Assembly (NCBI RefSeq): GCF_042647465.1
Contig: NZ_JBHRVN010000004.1
Reading direction: 5' to 3' (one strand)
DNA: 64,000 bases
From: Wagnerdoeblera intermedia
Lineage (GTDB): Bacteria > Pseudomonadota > Alphaproteobacteria > Rhodobacterales > Rhodobacteraceae
Positions 25,866 to 34,821 of the stretch are shown here, piece after piece (positions within the stretch are counted from its first letter, which is position 1; each line of letters begins with the position of its first letter). The position numbers were made by a program, and so were the translations under genes. Under the pieces are notes generated by a model that was not told the DNA's origin, ran no database searches, and saw only the letters and a program-made list of their open reading frames with translations.

Positions 25866-25916
25866 GGGTCAGGTGTTACCTCCCCTTGCAGCCCCCGGCA
25901 ACGGGGCGGAGGGATT

Positions 25917-27002
25917 ATGGCCGATATACTGACATTTCTGGGTCTCGAGAGCAGCTGTGATGACACCGCAGCCGCCGTGATCCGCCACCGGAAGGGCGAA
26001 GCGCCCGAGATCCTCGCGAATATCGTCGCGGGCCAGGAGGCGCTGCATGCCGCCTTCGGCGGCGTGGTGCCCGAGATTGCGGCCCGCGCCCATGCTGAGC
26101 GGATGGATCTTGCCGTTGAAGAGGCGCTGGCGGCTTCGGGTCTTGATCTTACGGAACTTGACGGCATTGCGGTGACCGCAGGACCGGGTCTCATCGGCGG
26201 GGTGCTGGCGGCGGTGATGTGCGCCAAGGGCCTCTCAGCCGCGACCGGACTGCCGCTGGTGGGGGTGAACCACCTCGCAGGTCATGCGCTGACCCCGCGT
26301 CTGACGGATGGTCTGACTTATCCCTATCTGATGCTCCTCGTCTCAGGCGGGCACTGCCAGTTCCTGCGGGTGGACGGGCCCGAAAGCTTCCGCCGCCTTG
26401 GCGGCACCATTGACGATGCCCCGGGCGAGGCTTTCGACAAAACCGCCAGACTTCTTGGACTGGCGCAGCCCGGCGGCCCGAATGTTGAACGTGAGGCGGC
26501 TTTGGGTGATCCGAAGCGCTTTGTCTTTCCGCGCCCCCTGCTGGACCGGCCGGGCTGCGATATGTCCTTCTCAGGGCTGAAGACCGCGCTTTTGCGGGCG
26601 CGTGATGCCATTATTGCCGAAAAGGGCGGGCTGACGGTTCAGGACCGCCGTGACCTTTGTGCGGGCTTTCAGCGGGCCGTGGCGGCTGTCCTGCGCGAGA
26701 AGTCGCGTCGGGCCCTGGTGGAATGCCCGGATGTGACGGCCTTTGCCGTGGCGGGCGGTGTGGCGGCCAATCAGATGATCCGGGGCGAGCTGACGGCGGT
26801 TGCCACCGCGGCCGGGGTGCCCTTCGTGGCCCCGCCGCTGCGGCTTTGTACGGATAATGCGGCGATGATCGCCTGGGCCGGGATTGAGCGTTTTCGCGCC
26901 GGCCACAGCGACGGGCTCGATCTCTCAGCCCGGCCGCGCTGGCCGCTGGATCAGACGGCACCTGCGATGCTGGGGTCGGGGAAAAAAGGGGCCAAAGCAT
27001 GA
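25917..27002 (+). CDS. tsaD: tRNA N6-threonylcarbamoyladenosine transferase
   Basis: 361 residues from the ATG at 25917 (MADILTFLGLESSCDDT); a longer frame starting at 25854 runs through the promoter. TsaD transfers the threonylcarbamoyl group to A37 of ANN-decoding tRNAs with TsaB, TsaE and TsaC. Seen: the ESSCDDT nucleotide-binding start, HAERMD, the metal motif GVNHLAGHAL (H-x3-H), LLVSGGHCQF, and GGVAANQMIR. Stop overlaps the gpsA ATG by 4 bp. Confidence 0.96.
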   Translation: MADILTFLGLESSCDDTAAAVIRHRKGEAPEILANIVAGQEALHAAFGGVVPEIAARAHAERMDLAVEEALAASGLDLTELDGIAVTAGPGLIGGVLAAVMCAKGLSAATGLPLVGVNHLAGHALTPRLTDGLTYPYLMLLVSGGHCQFLRVDGPESFRRLGGTIDDAPGEAFDKTARLLGLAQPGGPNVEREAALGDPKRFVFPRPLLDRPGCDMSFSGLKTALLRARDAIIAEKGGLTVQDRRDLCAGFQRAVAAVLREKSRRALVECPDVTAFAVAGGVAANQMIRGELTAVATAAGVPFVAPPLRLCTDNAAMIAWAGIERFRAGHSDGLDLSARPRWPLDQTAPAMLGSGKKGAKA

Positions 27003-27943
27003 CGGTCGTCTTAGGGGCAGGGGCCTTTGGCACCGCACTGGCGGTGGCGCTTTCGGTCAAAGGTCCGGTCACGCTTTGGGGGCGCAGTCTGCCCTGGGCT
27101 GCGGGGCGTGAGAACCCGCGCCTGCCTGGTGTGATCCTGCCGGAGGCCATCACGCTGACGGAAGATCTGCCCCGCGCCGGAGAGGCTCCGGTGCTGGTTG
27201 CCGTGCCGATGCAGGCCATGGGGGCCTTTCTGGCGGAGCATCCTGATGTCGTGGGCAAAGCCCCGGTGCTTTGCTCAAAGGGTGTCGATCTGAGCACGCT
27301 TCGCGGGCCCTCGGCGCTGGTCGCGGATCTGATCCCCGGTGCCACCCCCGCCGTGCTGACCGGCCCCAGCTTTGCGGCCGATATCGCCCGCGGCCTGCCC
27401 ACGGCCCTGACGCTCGCCTGCGCCGATGAAGCGGTGGGAGAGGCGCTGCAAAGCGCGCTCTCAACCCCGGTGCTGCGGCTTTACCGCACCACCGATGTGA
27501 TCGGGGCGGAACTGGGCGGCGCTTTGAAAAACGTGATCGCCATCGCGGCAGGTATCGTCACCGGGGCGGGCTTCGGAGACAGCGCCCGCGCCGCCCTGAT
27601 GACGCGCGGCTTTGCCGAGATGACCCGCTTTGCCACCCGGCTTGGGGCGCGTCCTGAAACGCTTTCGGGACTGTCAGGCTTTGGTGATCTGGTGCTGACC
27701 TGCACCTCAAGCCAGTCGCGCAACTTCCGCCACGGCTTTACCCTGGGCCAGGGTCTGCCCCCGGATCTGAGCCAGACGGTTGAGGGGCTGGCCACCGCCC
27801 GCGCCGTCATGGCCCGCGCCGAAAGCCTTGGCATGGCCGCTGATCTGCCGGTCACCGCCATGGTGGCTGCGGTTTCAGCCGGTGATCTGCCTGTGGCGGA
27901 AGCCGCGAAACGTCTTTTGTCCCGCCCCCTCAAAGAGGAATGA
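26999..27943 (+). CDS. gpsA: Glycerol-3-phosphate dehydrogenase (NAD(P)+)
   Basis: 314 residues. Reduces dihydroxyacetone phosphate to sn-glycerol-3-phosphate for phospholipid synthesis. Rossmann motif VLGAGAFGTALAVAL, CSKGVD, the substrate region TGPSFAADIARGLPTAL, catalytic Lys in GALKNVIAIAAGI, and the SGFGDLVLTCTS block. Coupled to tsaD upstream and to a YciI gene downstream by ATGA overlaps. Confidence 0.96.
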   Translation: MTVVLGAGAFGTALAVALSVKGPVTLWGRSLPWAAGRENPRLPGVILPEAITLTEDLPRAGEAPVLVAVPMQAMGAFLAEHPDVVGKAPVLCSKGVDLSTLRGPSALVADLIPGATPAVLTGPSFAADIARGLPTALTLACADEAVGEALQSALSTPVLRLYRTTDVIGAELGGALKNVIAIAAGIVTGAGFGDSARAALMTRGFAEMTRFATRLGARPETLSGLSGFGDLVLTCTSSQSRNFRHGFTLGQGLPPDLSQTVEGLATARAVMARAESLGMAADLPVTAMVAAVSAGDLPVAEAAKRLLSRPLKEE

Positions 27944-28215
27944 CCATGTATTTCGCTCTGACCTGCATTGATAAAGCCGACGCGCTTGAGACCCGCCTTG
28001 AGAACCGCGCTGCGCATCTCGAGTTTCTCAACGGCTCGGGCAAGGTGCTCTTTGCAGGCCCCTTCATTGAGAACGAAAAGCCCGTCGGCTCGCTGGTGGT
28101 CATTGAGGCTGCCGATCTGGCCGAGGCCGAGGCCTTCGCCGCCGCCGATCCCTATGCCAAAGCGGGCCTCTTTGAGAGCGTCACGCTGCGCGAATGGCGT
28201 CGGGTGATCGGCTGA
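27940..28215 (+). CDS. YciI-like protein
   Basis: 91 residues forming one ferredoxin-like alpha/beta YCII domain: N-terminal MYFALTCIDKADALETRLENRAAHLEFL with the conserved His, then KVLFAGPF and AEAFAAADPYAKAGLFESVTLREWRRVIG. The conserved His and Asp-Pro-Tyr pattern is kept. The catalytic role of this family is unsettled. Sits in the tsaD-gpsA-yciI-EVE string, the usual order in Rhodobacteraceae. Confidence 0.92.
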   Translation: MTMYFALTCIDKADALETRLENRAAHLEFLNGSGKVLFAGPFIENEKPVGSLVVIEAADLAEAEAFAAADPYAKAGLFESVTLREWRRVIG

Positions 28216-28637
28216 TGAACTACTGGCTGTTCAAATCCGAGCCGGACACCTGGTCCTGGGATCAGCAGGTAGCCAAAGGTGAGATCGGCGAAGAATGGGG
28301 GGGCGTGCGCAACTACCAGGCTCGCAACTTCATGCGCGCGATGGAGATCGGCGATCGCGGCTTCTTTTATCACTCCAATATCGGCAAAGAGGTCGTCGGT
28401 GTGGTGGAGGTCTGCGCCAAAGCCCATCCCGACAGCACCTCGGACGATCCGCGCTGGGAATGCGTCGATATCCGGGCGCTGACGAAGATGCCGGTGCCGG
28501 TGACGCTGGAGATGTGCAAGCAGGACCACCGCCTGAGCGAGATGGTTCTGGTGACCAACAGCCGCCTCTCGGTGCAGCCGGTGACGCCGGAGCAATGGGC
28601 GGTGATCTGTGAACTGGGGGGACTTGAGGGCTATTGA
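28215..28637 (+). CDS. EVE-domain protein
   Basis: 140 residues from the ATG at 28215, which overlaps the yciI stop by one base. Starts NYWLFKSEPDTWSWDQ; contains WGGVRNYQARNFMRAMEIGDRGFFYHSN and VVGVVEV, the core of the EVE (PUA-like) fold that binds modified bases in RNA or DNA. Found next to yciI and gpsA in many alphaproteobacteria, so this copy is a core gene rather than a defence gene. Confidence 0.93.
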   Translation: MNYWLFKSEPDTWSWDQQVAKGEIGEEWGGVRNYQARNFMRAMEIGDRGFFYHSNIGKEVVGVVEVCAKAHPDSTSDDPRWECVDIRALTKMPVPVTLEMCKQDHRLSEMVLVTNSRLSVQPVTPEQWAVICELGGLEGY

Positions 28638-28662
28638 GCCCCGATCCCGATTATCCCTCACT

Positions 28663-28687
28663 AAAGGGCCCCTCGGGGCCCTTTTTG
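28663..28687 (+). terminator. Terminator of the tsaD operon
   Basis: aagggccc, loop ctcg, gggccctt followed by a T run, 26 bases after the EVE-gene stop. Confidence 0.85.
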
Positions 28688-28706
28688 CTGCGCCGTGGGT
28701 GCCGGG

Positions 28707-29027
28707 TCAGGGCAGATCGGTGCTGCCGCGCAGCCCCTGCATCAGCCGCGAGACGGCGCGGCCGTCGAGGGGCTTGTCGGGCGAGGTCACATCGACACGC
28801 GGCCCCTGTCCGCCGCTCCAGCCGATGCGGGCTGAAAGCCGGTGCGGCTCATCGCTTATCACCTCAAGGGTCAGGCTGGCGCTGCTGCTGCGGAAGGTTT
28901 CGCCTGCGGCCGCGCAGATGCGCTCGCGGCCCAGATGCCCGCTGGCACCGGTGCAGCGGATCTCAGCCGCCACAGCGGGCGGCGCGAGAGAGAGCAGACA
29001 GATCAGAGCGGAGAATGTCTTACGCAT
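28707..29027 (-). CDS. Small secreted protein of unknown function
   Basis: 106 residues from MRKTF. A Sec signal peptide is clear: positive start, hydrophobic SALICLLSLAPPAVA, then a cut before AEIRC. The mature part has two cysteines (RCTGA and RICAA), consistent with a periplasmic disulfide, and no recognised domain. Monocistronic, convergent with the tsaD operon and divergent from the exopolysaccharide cluster. Confidence 0.65.
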   Translation of the reverse strand: MRKTFSALICLLSLAPPAVAAEIRCTGASGHLGRERICAAAGETFRSSSASLTLEVISDEPHRLSARIGWSGGQGPRVDVTSPDKPLDGRAVSRLMQGLRGSTDLP

Positions 29028-29158
29028 GGGCCTGATATAACACATCCCCCCCGCGCATCACAGGGGCAGCACAGGTCACCCGCTCTTGCCAGACGGGCGG
29101 GGCCGGGTCAGAGTGAATAACAATCTGTGGTTGTATTTTGCGAGGGCTGTCGGTGCTG

Positions 29159-29971
29159 ATGGTGATCGGGGCGTCCGGGCGAACCGGACAGCTGATGCGC
29201 GACGGAGCGGGAGGCGCTCCGGTGATCTGGACATCGCGCCGCGGCGGAGCCGGGCTTGCGCGCTGGCGCCCGGGCGATGCGCTGCCGCCGTTGCACGGTG
29301 CATTGGTCCTCTCGGGGGTAACCTCAGGCCCGGCGGAGGGCTATGGCGAGAATATCCGCATCGCCCGGGAGGCGGCTCAGGCCCTGGCGGCGGCTTCGGT
29401 CCCGCTTTGTCTTTATGCCTCGACCCAGGCCGTTTATGGCCGGACCGCCGACGGGGGCGCGACAGAGACGGATCTGCCCTGCGCTCCGGGGGCTTACGGG
29501 GTCTCGAAACTGGCCGCAGAGAGGGTGTTTTTGCGGGAGTTTCAGGGCCGGTCAGGGCGCGCGGTGGTCCTGCGTCTGGGGAATATCGCCGGAGCGGACC
29601 GCCTGGGGCGACAGGTGGCCGAAGGCAGGCCGCTGCGGCTTGATCGCTTTCCCGAGGGCCATGGGCCTGAGCGCAGCTATCTTGCCCCCGCCTGCCTTTG
29701 GCGGCTGACGCTGGGACTTCTGCAGGCAGACGCGCGGGGGGCCGAGCTGCCGGAGGTGATGAATGTCTCGGGGGCACGCCCCGTTGCCATGGCGGATATT
29801 CTTGCTGCGGCCGGGCTGACCTTTGCCTGGCGCGCCGCCCCTGAAGGCGCTGCGCGGCGAACGACCCTCTCGGTGGCGCGGCTGGCCGGGGTGGTGCCGG
29901 ATCTGATGCCTGACAGCACCCCGCAGGCCCTGGCGGCTGCGCTCCGGCCCCCGTCTAGGTCTCTCCGATGA
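29159..29971 (+). CDS. NAD-dependent epimerase/dehydratase-like protein
   Basis: About 270 residues: VIGASGRTG Rossmann start, LYASTQAVYG strand, and the catalytic YGVSKLAAE (Tyr-x3-Lys) of extended SDR enzymes. I take the ATG at 29159; a TTG at 29138 is possible. The N-terminal glycine motif is GASGRTG rather than GGxGxxG. Overlaps the sugar transferase start by 4 bp, so it probably makes or modifies a sugar nucleotide for the exopolysaccharide cluster that follows. Substrate unknown. Confidence 0.82.
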   Translation: MVIGASGRTGQLMRDGAGGAPVIWTSRRGGAGLARWRPGDALPPLHGALVLSGVTSGPAEGYGENIRIAREAAQALAAASVPLCLYASTQAVYGRTADGGATETDLPCAPGAYGVSKLAAERVFLREFQGRSGRAVVLRLGNIAGADRLGRQVAEGRPLRLDRFPEGHGPERSYLAPACLWRLTLGLLQADARGAELPEVMNVSGARPVAMADILAAAGLTFAWRAAPEGAARRTTLSVARLAGVVPDLMPDSTPQALAAALRPPSRSLR

Positions 29972-30591
29972 CGCCCGCAAAGCGCCTGTTCGATCTGGAG
30001 GGCGCGCTTTCGTTGGCGCTTTTGCTGGCCGTCCCGTTCGGGCTGCTTTTGCTGTGGCTCTTGCTGCGCGAGGGGAGGCCGCTTTTCTACTGCTCTGAGC
30101 GCATGCGCAGCCCCGATCAGCCCTTCACGCTTTGGAAGCTGCGCAGCATGATCCCTGTGGCTGAGGCGGCGAACACCGGGGTTTCCGGCGCGGATAAGTC
30201 CGGGCGGATCACGCCGAGCGGGGCATGGCTGCGCCGCTTTCGCCTCGATGAGATCCCGCAGATCTGGAATGTTCTGCGGGGGGATATGAGTTTCGTCGGG
30301 CCGCGCCCGCCGCTGCGCCGCTATACCGAGCGGTTTCCACATCTTTATGCCGAGGTGCTGCGCGCGCGCCCGGGCCTGACGGGGCTGGCCACTCTGCGGT
30401 TTCATCGCCATGAGGCCCGTCTTCTGGCGCAGTGTCACAGCGCGGCAGAGACGGAGGCGGTCTATATCCGCCGCTGCATCCCGCGCAAAGCCCGGCTCGA
30501 TCTGATCTACCTGCGGCATCGCTCGCTCTGCTTCGATCTGTGGCTGCTGGCTCAGACCCTGCGGGTGGTCCTCTTTCGGATCAAACCGTAG
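29968..30591 (+). CDS. Polyprenyl-phosphate sugar-1-phosphate transferase
   Basis: 207 residues, one N-terminal membrane helix (ALSLALLLAVPFGLLLLWLLL), then FYCSERM, FTLWKLRSM, LRRFRLDEIPQIWNVLRGDMSFVGPRPP, the signature of small WcaJ/EpsL-type initiating sugar transferases (PglC-like core). It loads the first sugar-phosphate onto undecaprenyl phosphate at the inner membrane face. Compact length means it lacks the N-terminal multispan domain of WbaP. Confidence 0.92.
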   Translation: MTPAKRLFDLEGALSLALLLAVPFGLLLLWLLLREGRPLFYCSERMRSPDQPFTLWKLRSMIPVAEAANTGVSGADKSGRITPSGAWLRRFRLDEIPQIWNVLRGDMSFVGPRPPLRRYTERFPHLYAEVLRARPGLTGLATLRFHRHEARLLAQCHSAAETEAVYIRRCIPRKARLDLIYLRHRSLCFDLWLLAQTLRVVLFRIKP

Positions 30592-30672
30592 CGGCGATAC
30601 ACGCAAAGGTTGTAATAATCTGATCCTGCCCTAAGCTGTCCTTCGTTGCGATGTGTATCGGGTGTGAGGTTC

Positions 30673-32820
30673 ATGCGGTTTGAGTTCGTGTCGCTCTCCC
30701 TGGTTGGTGCGGGTTTCGCGCTGGCGGTGCTGACGCCTCTGCCCGGTCGGGCCGAGATGGCGCCGGGCGTCAATCTGCGGGCGGGGAGCGGACTGATTGA
30801 GATGCCGTCGGCCCTGCCGCAGCCCGATGGCCGGATCAGCGTCTCGGTCAGTCAGGCGGGGGGCGTCTTACGCAATGCAGTCAGTTTCCAGATCACGCCG
30901 CGTCTTCAGGCCGGTTTCCGCTACACCGGCTTTCGGCTGCCGCAGAATGCGGCCGGGATCGAAGGGGGCTATGGCCCGGGGGCGAAGTATTTCGACCGCG
31001 CCTTTGATCTCAGCTATCTGCTGGTCCGCCAGGGCCGCTGGTGGCCGGCGGTCTCGCTGGGGCTGCGCGATTTCGCCGGAACCGGAATGGACGGGGCGGA
31101 ATATCTCGTGGCCAGCCACCGGCTGAGCCCGCGGCTGACCGTGACAGCCGGTCTGGGCTGGGGGCAGATGGGCAGCCGCTCTCCCCTTTTCTCAACCGGA
31201 GAGCGTTTGGCAGAGCGTTCCTCAGTCACCGGCGGCACGCCCAATATCCGGCAGTGGTTTCGCGGCCCGGCGGCCCCCTTTGCCGGGATCGAATGGCAGG
31301 TCAGCCCCAGGCTCGGACTGAAGGCAGAGTGGAGTTCGGATGCTTATCGGGAACTCAGCGGCGATCAGAGGCTGTTCCCCGCGCGCAGCCCTATGAATTT
31401 TGGCGCGGACTATCGCCTGACAGAAAACATGACGCTGGGGGCCTATGCGCTTTACGGCTCGCGCCTCGGAGTTTCTTTGCAGATGGGGCTGAACCCGCGG
31501 CTGCGCGGGGCGACTGGGTTGCGCGGGGGCGCGCCGCTGCCGCTCTCGCATCGTCCGGACCCTGTCGCCGATCCCGCCGCCTGGTCCGATGCCTGGACGG
31601 AGCAGGGCTCAGCCCGGGCCGTTCGCGCGATTGCCCCCGCGGTGCAGCGGGCACTGGCCGAAGAGGGGCTGCGTGCCATGGCTCTCTCAGTGTCGGGGCC
31701 GGTGCTGCGCATCAGGGTGCGCAATCTGCGCTATCACTCTGGCGGTCAGGCCATCGGGCGGGCGGCCCGCGCCCTCAGCCGAAGTCTGCCGTCTTCGGTC
31801 GAATATTTCGATCTGGTGCCGGACGAGCGCGGGTTGGATCTGTCGGTGATCCGCCTCCGGCGCAGCGATCTGGAAGCGCTCGACCACCAGCCCGATCAAA
31901 CCGGGCGTCTGTGGCAGCAGCTGCGCCTCTCGGAAGCCGTGCCCGCCGCCGCGCCGCCGATGACGGAATTTTCCCCGGCAAAGCGGCTCTCCTGGGCGAT
32001 TGCCCCCTATTTCCGCTATTCGCTCTTTGATCCCGACAGCCCGTTTCGCTTTGACACCGGCCTGCGTCTGCGGGGGCAGTGGCACTTCGCCCGGGGCCTG
32101 AGCCTTGCCGGCGCAATAGAGGGGCGTCTGGCCGGCACCATGGGGCGTGAGACGCGCTCGTCAAATTCGGTGCTGCCCCATGTGCGCACCGATGATTATC
32201 TGCGCAACCGCCGCGATCTGCGCCTGAGAGATCTCTATCTCTCGTGGTATATGCGCCCGGGGCCTGAACTTTATGGCCATATTACAGCAGGCTGGCTGGA
32301 GCGCGGCTATGGCGGGGTTTCCGCAGAGCTGTTGTGGAAGCCGGTGAACAGCCGCCTCGCGCTTGGTGCTGAGGTTTATCACCTGCGCCAGCGCTCCTTC
32401 AGCGGATTTGCGGATTTTGGCAGGCTGCGGGCAAAGGGCGGTCACCTTTCAGCCTATTATGAGCTGCCGAAAGGCTATCTGGCACAGCTGGACCTCGGCC
32501 GTTATCTGGCCGGGGATTATGGCGCCACCCTGACGCTGGAGCGCGAATTCGCCAGCGGCTGGCGGGTCGGGGCCTTTGCAACCCTCAGCAATGTCTCGCG
32601 GCAGGCCTTCGGGGAGGGCTCTTTTGACAAGGGCATCCGGGTGACCCTACCGCTGAACTGGGTTGCGGGTCTGCCCACGCGGCGGAAGATTTCGACGACG
32701 GTGCGGATGCTGCAGCGGGACGGCGGGCAGCGGCCGGAAGTGCCGGGCCGGCTTTATGAAACCGTCCGCGGCTGGCATGCCGACCGCCTCGGGCGCGAGC
32801 GGGGGCTTTTATGGCGGTGA
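30673..32820 (+). CDS. yjbH: YjbH-like outer-membrane exopolysaccharide protein
   Basis: 715 residues from the ATG at 30673. Signal peptide (LSLVGAGFALAVLTPLPGRA), then VNLRAGSGLIEMPSALPQPDGRISVSVSQ, the typical start of YjbH, and a long run of beta-strand repeats with aromatic ends (LYLSWYMRPGPELYGHITAG and similar), as expected for a two-barrel outer-membrane protein. Works with YjbE/F/G in exopolysaccharide export. Its stop overlaps the yjbF start by 10 bases. Confidence 0.88.
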   Translation: MRFEFVSLSLVGAGFALAVLTPLPGRAEMAPGVNLRAGSGLIEMPSALPQPDGRISVSVSQAGGVLRNAVSFQITPRLQAGFRYTGFRLPQNAAGIEGGYGPGAKYFDRAFDLSYLLVRQGRWWPAVSLGLRDFAGTGMDGAEYLVASHRLSPRLTVTAGLGWGQMGSRSPLFSTGERLAERSSVTGGTPNIRQWFRGPAAPFAGIEWQVSPRLGLKAEWSSDAYRELSGDQRLFPARSPMNFGADYRLTENMTLGAYALYGSRLGVSLQMGLNPRLRGATGLRGGAPLPLSHRPDPVADPAAWSDAWTEQGSARAVRAIAPAVQRALAEEGLRAMALSVSGPVLRIRVRNLRYHSGGQAIGRAARALSRSLPSSVEYFDLVPDERGLDLSVIRLRRSDLEALDHQPDQTGRLWQQLRLSEAVPAAAPPMTEFSPAKRLSWAIAPYFRYSLFDPDSPFRFDTGLRLRGQWHFARGLSLAGAIEGRLAGTMGRETRSSNSVLPHVRTDDYLRNRRDLRLRDLYLSWYMRPGPELYGHITAGWLERGYGGVSAELLWKPVNSRLALGAEVYHLRQRSFSGFADFGRLRAKGGHLSAYYELPKGYLAQLDLGRYLAGDYGATLTLEREFASGWRVGAFATLSNVSRQAFGEGSFDKGIRVTLPLNWVAGLPTRRKISTTVRMLQRDGGQRPEVPGRLYETVRGWHADRLGRERGLLWR

Positions 32821-33497
32821 TCTGCAGGTCTTTGAGCATCTTCACCCTCTGTCTGCTGCTGCAGGGCTGCGCAGGAACGGTGGACCGGCTGAAATCCGTG
32901 GTTCAGGCTGCCCGGCCGGGAGGAGTGGCCGGGCAGACGATACCCGCCCTCACCCCGGCTCAGGCCCGCTCCGGTCAGCTGCTCAGCGTGGAGCTGCCGG
33001 GAGGTGCCGGACGTGCGCTGGCGGCGCGGGTTGTAACAACCGGGGGGGCTGAGACCTTCTCCACCACCGATCCCCTCACCCTCACCCTGCGGCAGGGGCG
33101 GCTGGTGGAAACGCGGGGCCTGCCGCAGGATCTGATCTCAGCCGATCCCGGTCCGCCGCTTTCTGCCCTGAGGTCCGGAGCGCGCCACAGCGGGCTCTGG
33201 CAGGTCATCGGGCCGGATGATCAGGTGACCGACATCCGGCTCGACTGTGCTGTGAAGGTCTGCCGCTCAGGCGGTCTGCGCCGCATCGAGGAGCACTGCA
33301 CAGGGCTTGGGTTTAGTGTGATTAACCAGTTCGTAACGAATGCTGCGCATTCTCTGCTCTGGTCCCGTCAATGGGTCGGCCCTGCCGCAGGCTATGCGCT
33401 GCTGCAGCGGCCGGACCAGCCGGACGTGCCAGTGCCCTCTCCGCTTTGCAGCGGAGAAAGGGAGCCCCCGTCATATCTAGCGGAGAACGCGAAATGA
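32811..33497 (+). CDS. yjbF: YjbF/GfcB-like lipoprotein
   Basis: 228 residues. Lipoprotein signal with lipobox LLLQGC (Cys at about residue 20). The rest fits the YjbF/GfcB family: SVELPGGAGRALAARVV, TFSTTDPLTLTLRQGRLVETRGLPQDLISAD. Anchored in the outer membrane and probably paired with YjbH in polysaccharide secretion. ATGA overlap with the next gene. Confidence 0.85.
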   Translation: MAVICRSLSIFTLCLLLQGCAGTVDRLKSVVQAARPGGVAGQTIPALTPAQARSGQLLSVELPGGAGRALAARVVTTGGAETFSTTDPLTLTLRQGRLVETRGLPQDLISADPGPPLSALRSGARHSGLWQVIGPDDQVTDIRLDCAVKVCRSGGLRRIEEHCTGLGFSVINQFVTNAAHSLLWSRQWVGPAAGYALLQRPDQPDVPVPSPLCSGEREPPSYLAENAK

Positions 33498-33868
33498 AAC
33501 TGTCACCTGCCCGTCTGGCCCTGCTGCTGACGACCCTTTCTGTGATGCCCGCCCTGGCGCAGACCGCCCCCGGGGGGCCTGCCCCCCCGCCTGTGCCGGC
33601 CGCACCCCCTCCGCCCGCAGCCCTTCCGAACCCCGGCCTTCTCGGGGCAGGTGCCGCCGCTGGCACCACGGTGACTGTGGCGGGACTGGTCGTGGCTGCG
33701 GTAGCGGCTACGGTTGTCAGCAATAACGGATCGGATCCACCTGCATCAGAGCCAGGGGCAGGTACCGGGCAGCCTCCCGGCGGTGGTACACTGCCTGGGC
33801 TTCCGGATGACGAGGATGGTGATGACGACAGCGACAGCGGAACCGGCTCGACGGGTTCGACACGCTAA
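33494..33868 (+). CDS. YjbE-like small secreted protein
   Basis: 124 residues with signal peptide (LALLLTTLSVMPALAQ), a Pro/Ala stretch (GGPAPPPVPAAPPPPAALP), one hydrophobic segment (TVTVAGLVVAAVAATVVSNN) and a Gly/Asp/Ser tail. Composition and place in the cluster are those of YjbE/GfcA-type proteins, whose role is unknown. A YjbG homologue, normally part of yjbEFGH, is absent between or around these genes. Confidence 0.65.
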   Translation: MKLSPARLALLLTTLSVMPALAQTAPGGPAPPPVPAAPPPPAALPNPGLLGAGAAAGTTVTVAGLVVAAVAATVVSNNGSDPPASEPGAGTGQPPGGGTLPGLPDDEDGDDDSDSGTGSTGSTR

Positions 33869-33927
33869 GTCTGACCGGATAAGCTTCGGGGCCGGCCTGC
33901 TGCCGGCCCTGATATCCGGAGTGCTCA

Positions 33928-34821
33928 ATGCCCGCCTTTTTGCCCAAGCCGCTGCGAAAACCCGTTACCATCGCATATGAGGCCTGGACGTTGATGTCGG
34001 ACCGCCATGTCGGTCTGATTGCGGCGGGCATCGCCTTCTTTGCCATTTTTGCGGTCTTTCCCGCCATTGCCGCCGTTGTCGCCATCTGGGCGCTGTTTTC
34101 TGATCCGCTCGTTGTTGCCGATTACATGTCAGAACTCTCGGATTTCCTTCCGGGAGAGGCTTTCACCATTCTGAACGATCAGGTGATGGGCGTGGCGACC
34201 GCAGCGACCAATACCCTTGGCTGGACAACGTTTCTCAGCCTTTGCATCGCGCTCTGGTCGGCGCGGGCAGGGGTGTCGGCCCTGGTGCAGGGCATTAATG
34301 CCGCTTTCGGTCTGCCCAATCGCGGTGGTCTGGGGCATCAACTGGTGGCCCTGGTGCTGACGCTGATGCTGGTGGCGACGGCTCTGACCGCAGTGGCGGC
34401 CGAGATCGTGGTCCCGCTGGTTCTGGAATTCGCGCCGCTGGGGGCTTTTGAGCCACTGCTGTATCAGCTTGCCCGCCTGCCGATTGCGCCGATTGCCACG
34501 GTCATTGGCATTGGGATTGTCTACCGCTACGGCCCGAATATGGACTGGCCGAAGCCCTCGCTGTTCTCTGTGGGGCAACTGGTGGCGGTGCTTCTGTGGC
34601 TTGCGGCCTCGAAGGGCTTCACGCTCTATCTGACTAATTTTGCAAATTATAACAAAGTCTACGGCTCTATCGGTGCGGTGATCGCGCTCCTGATGTGGCT
34701 CTATCTCAGCGCCTATTCGGTGCTGATGGGGGCTGCGGTCAATGCTGTGTTGCAGGAGCATCGCCGCAAGCGGGCCGCAGAGGCTGAGGCCCCTGCAGCC
34801 GCTGTTCAGCCGCCTCAGTAA
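33928..34821 (+). CDS. YihY/BrkB-family inner-membrane protein
   Basis: 297 residues with about six membrane helices and the family landmarks: DRHVGLIAAGIAFFAIFAVFPAIAAVVAIWALF, LWSARAGVSALVQGINAAF, and YGSIGAVIALLMWLYLSAYSVLMGAAVNAVL. Members were once called RNase BN in error; real function is unknown, possibly transport or envelope maintenance. It ends 7 bases inside the convergent tamB 3' end. Confidence 0.9.
   Translation: MPAFLPKPLRKPVTIAYEAWTLMSDRHVGLIAAGIAFFAIFAVFPAIAAVVAIWALFSDPLVVADYMSELSDFLPGEAFTILNDQVMGVATAATNTLGWTTFLSLCIALWSARAGVSALVQGINAAFGLPNRGGLGHQLVALVLTLMLVATALTAVAAEIVVPLVLEFAPLGAFEPLLYQLARLPIAPIATVIGIGIVYRYGPNMDWPKPSLFSVGQLVAVLLWLAASKGFTLYLTNFANYNKVYGSIGAVIALLMWLYLSAYSVLMGAAVNAVLQEHRRKRAAEAEAPAAAVQPPQ

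Noticed and set aside
28215..28637. EVE-domain gene as part of a defence system
   Set aside because: It sits in the conserved tsaD-gpsA-yciI string of core genes, far from the island, so a housekeeping role is more likely.
33889..33909. Hairpin ggccggc/gccggcc after the YjbE-like gene as a terminator
   Set aside because: The stem is real but no T run follows and yihY starts 20 bases later, so read-through is as likely.
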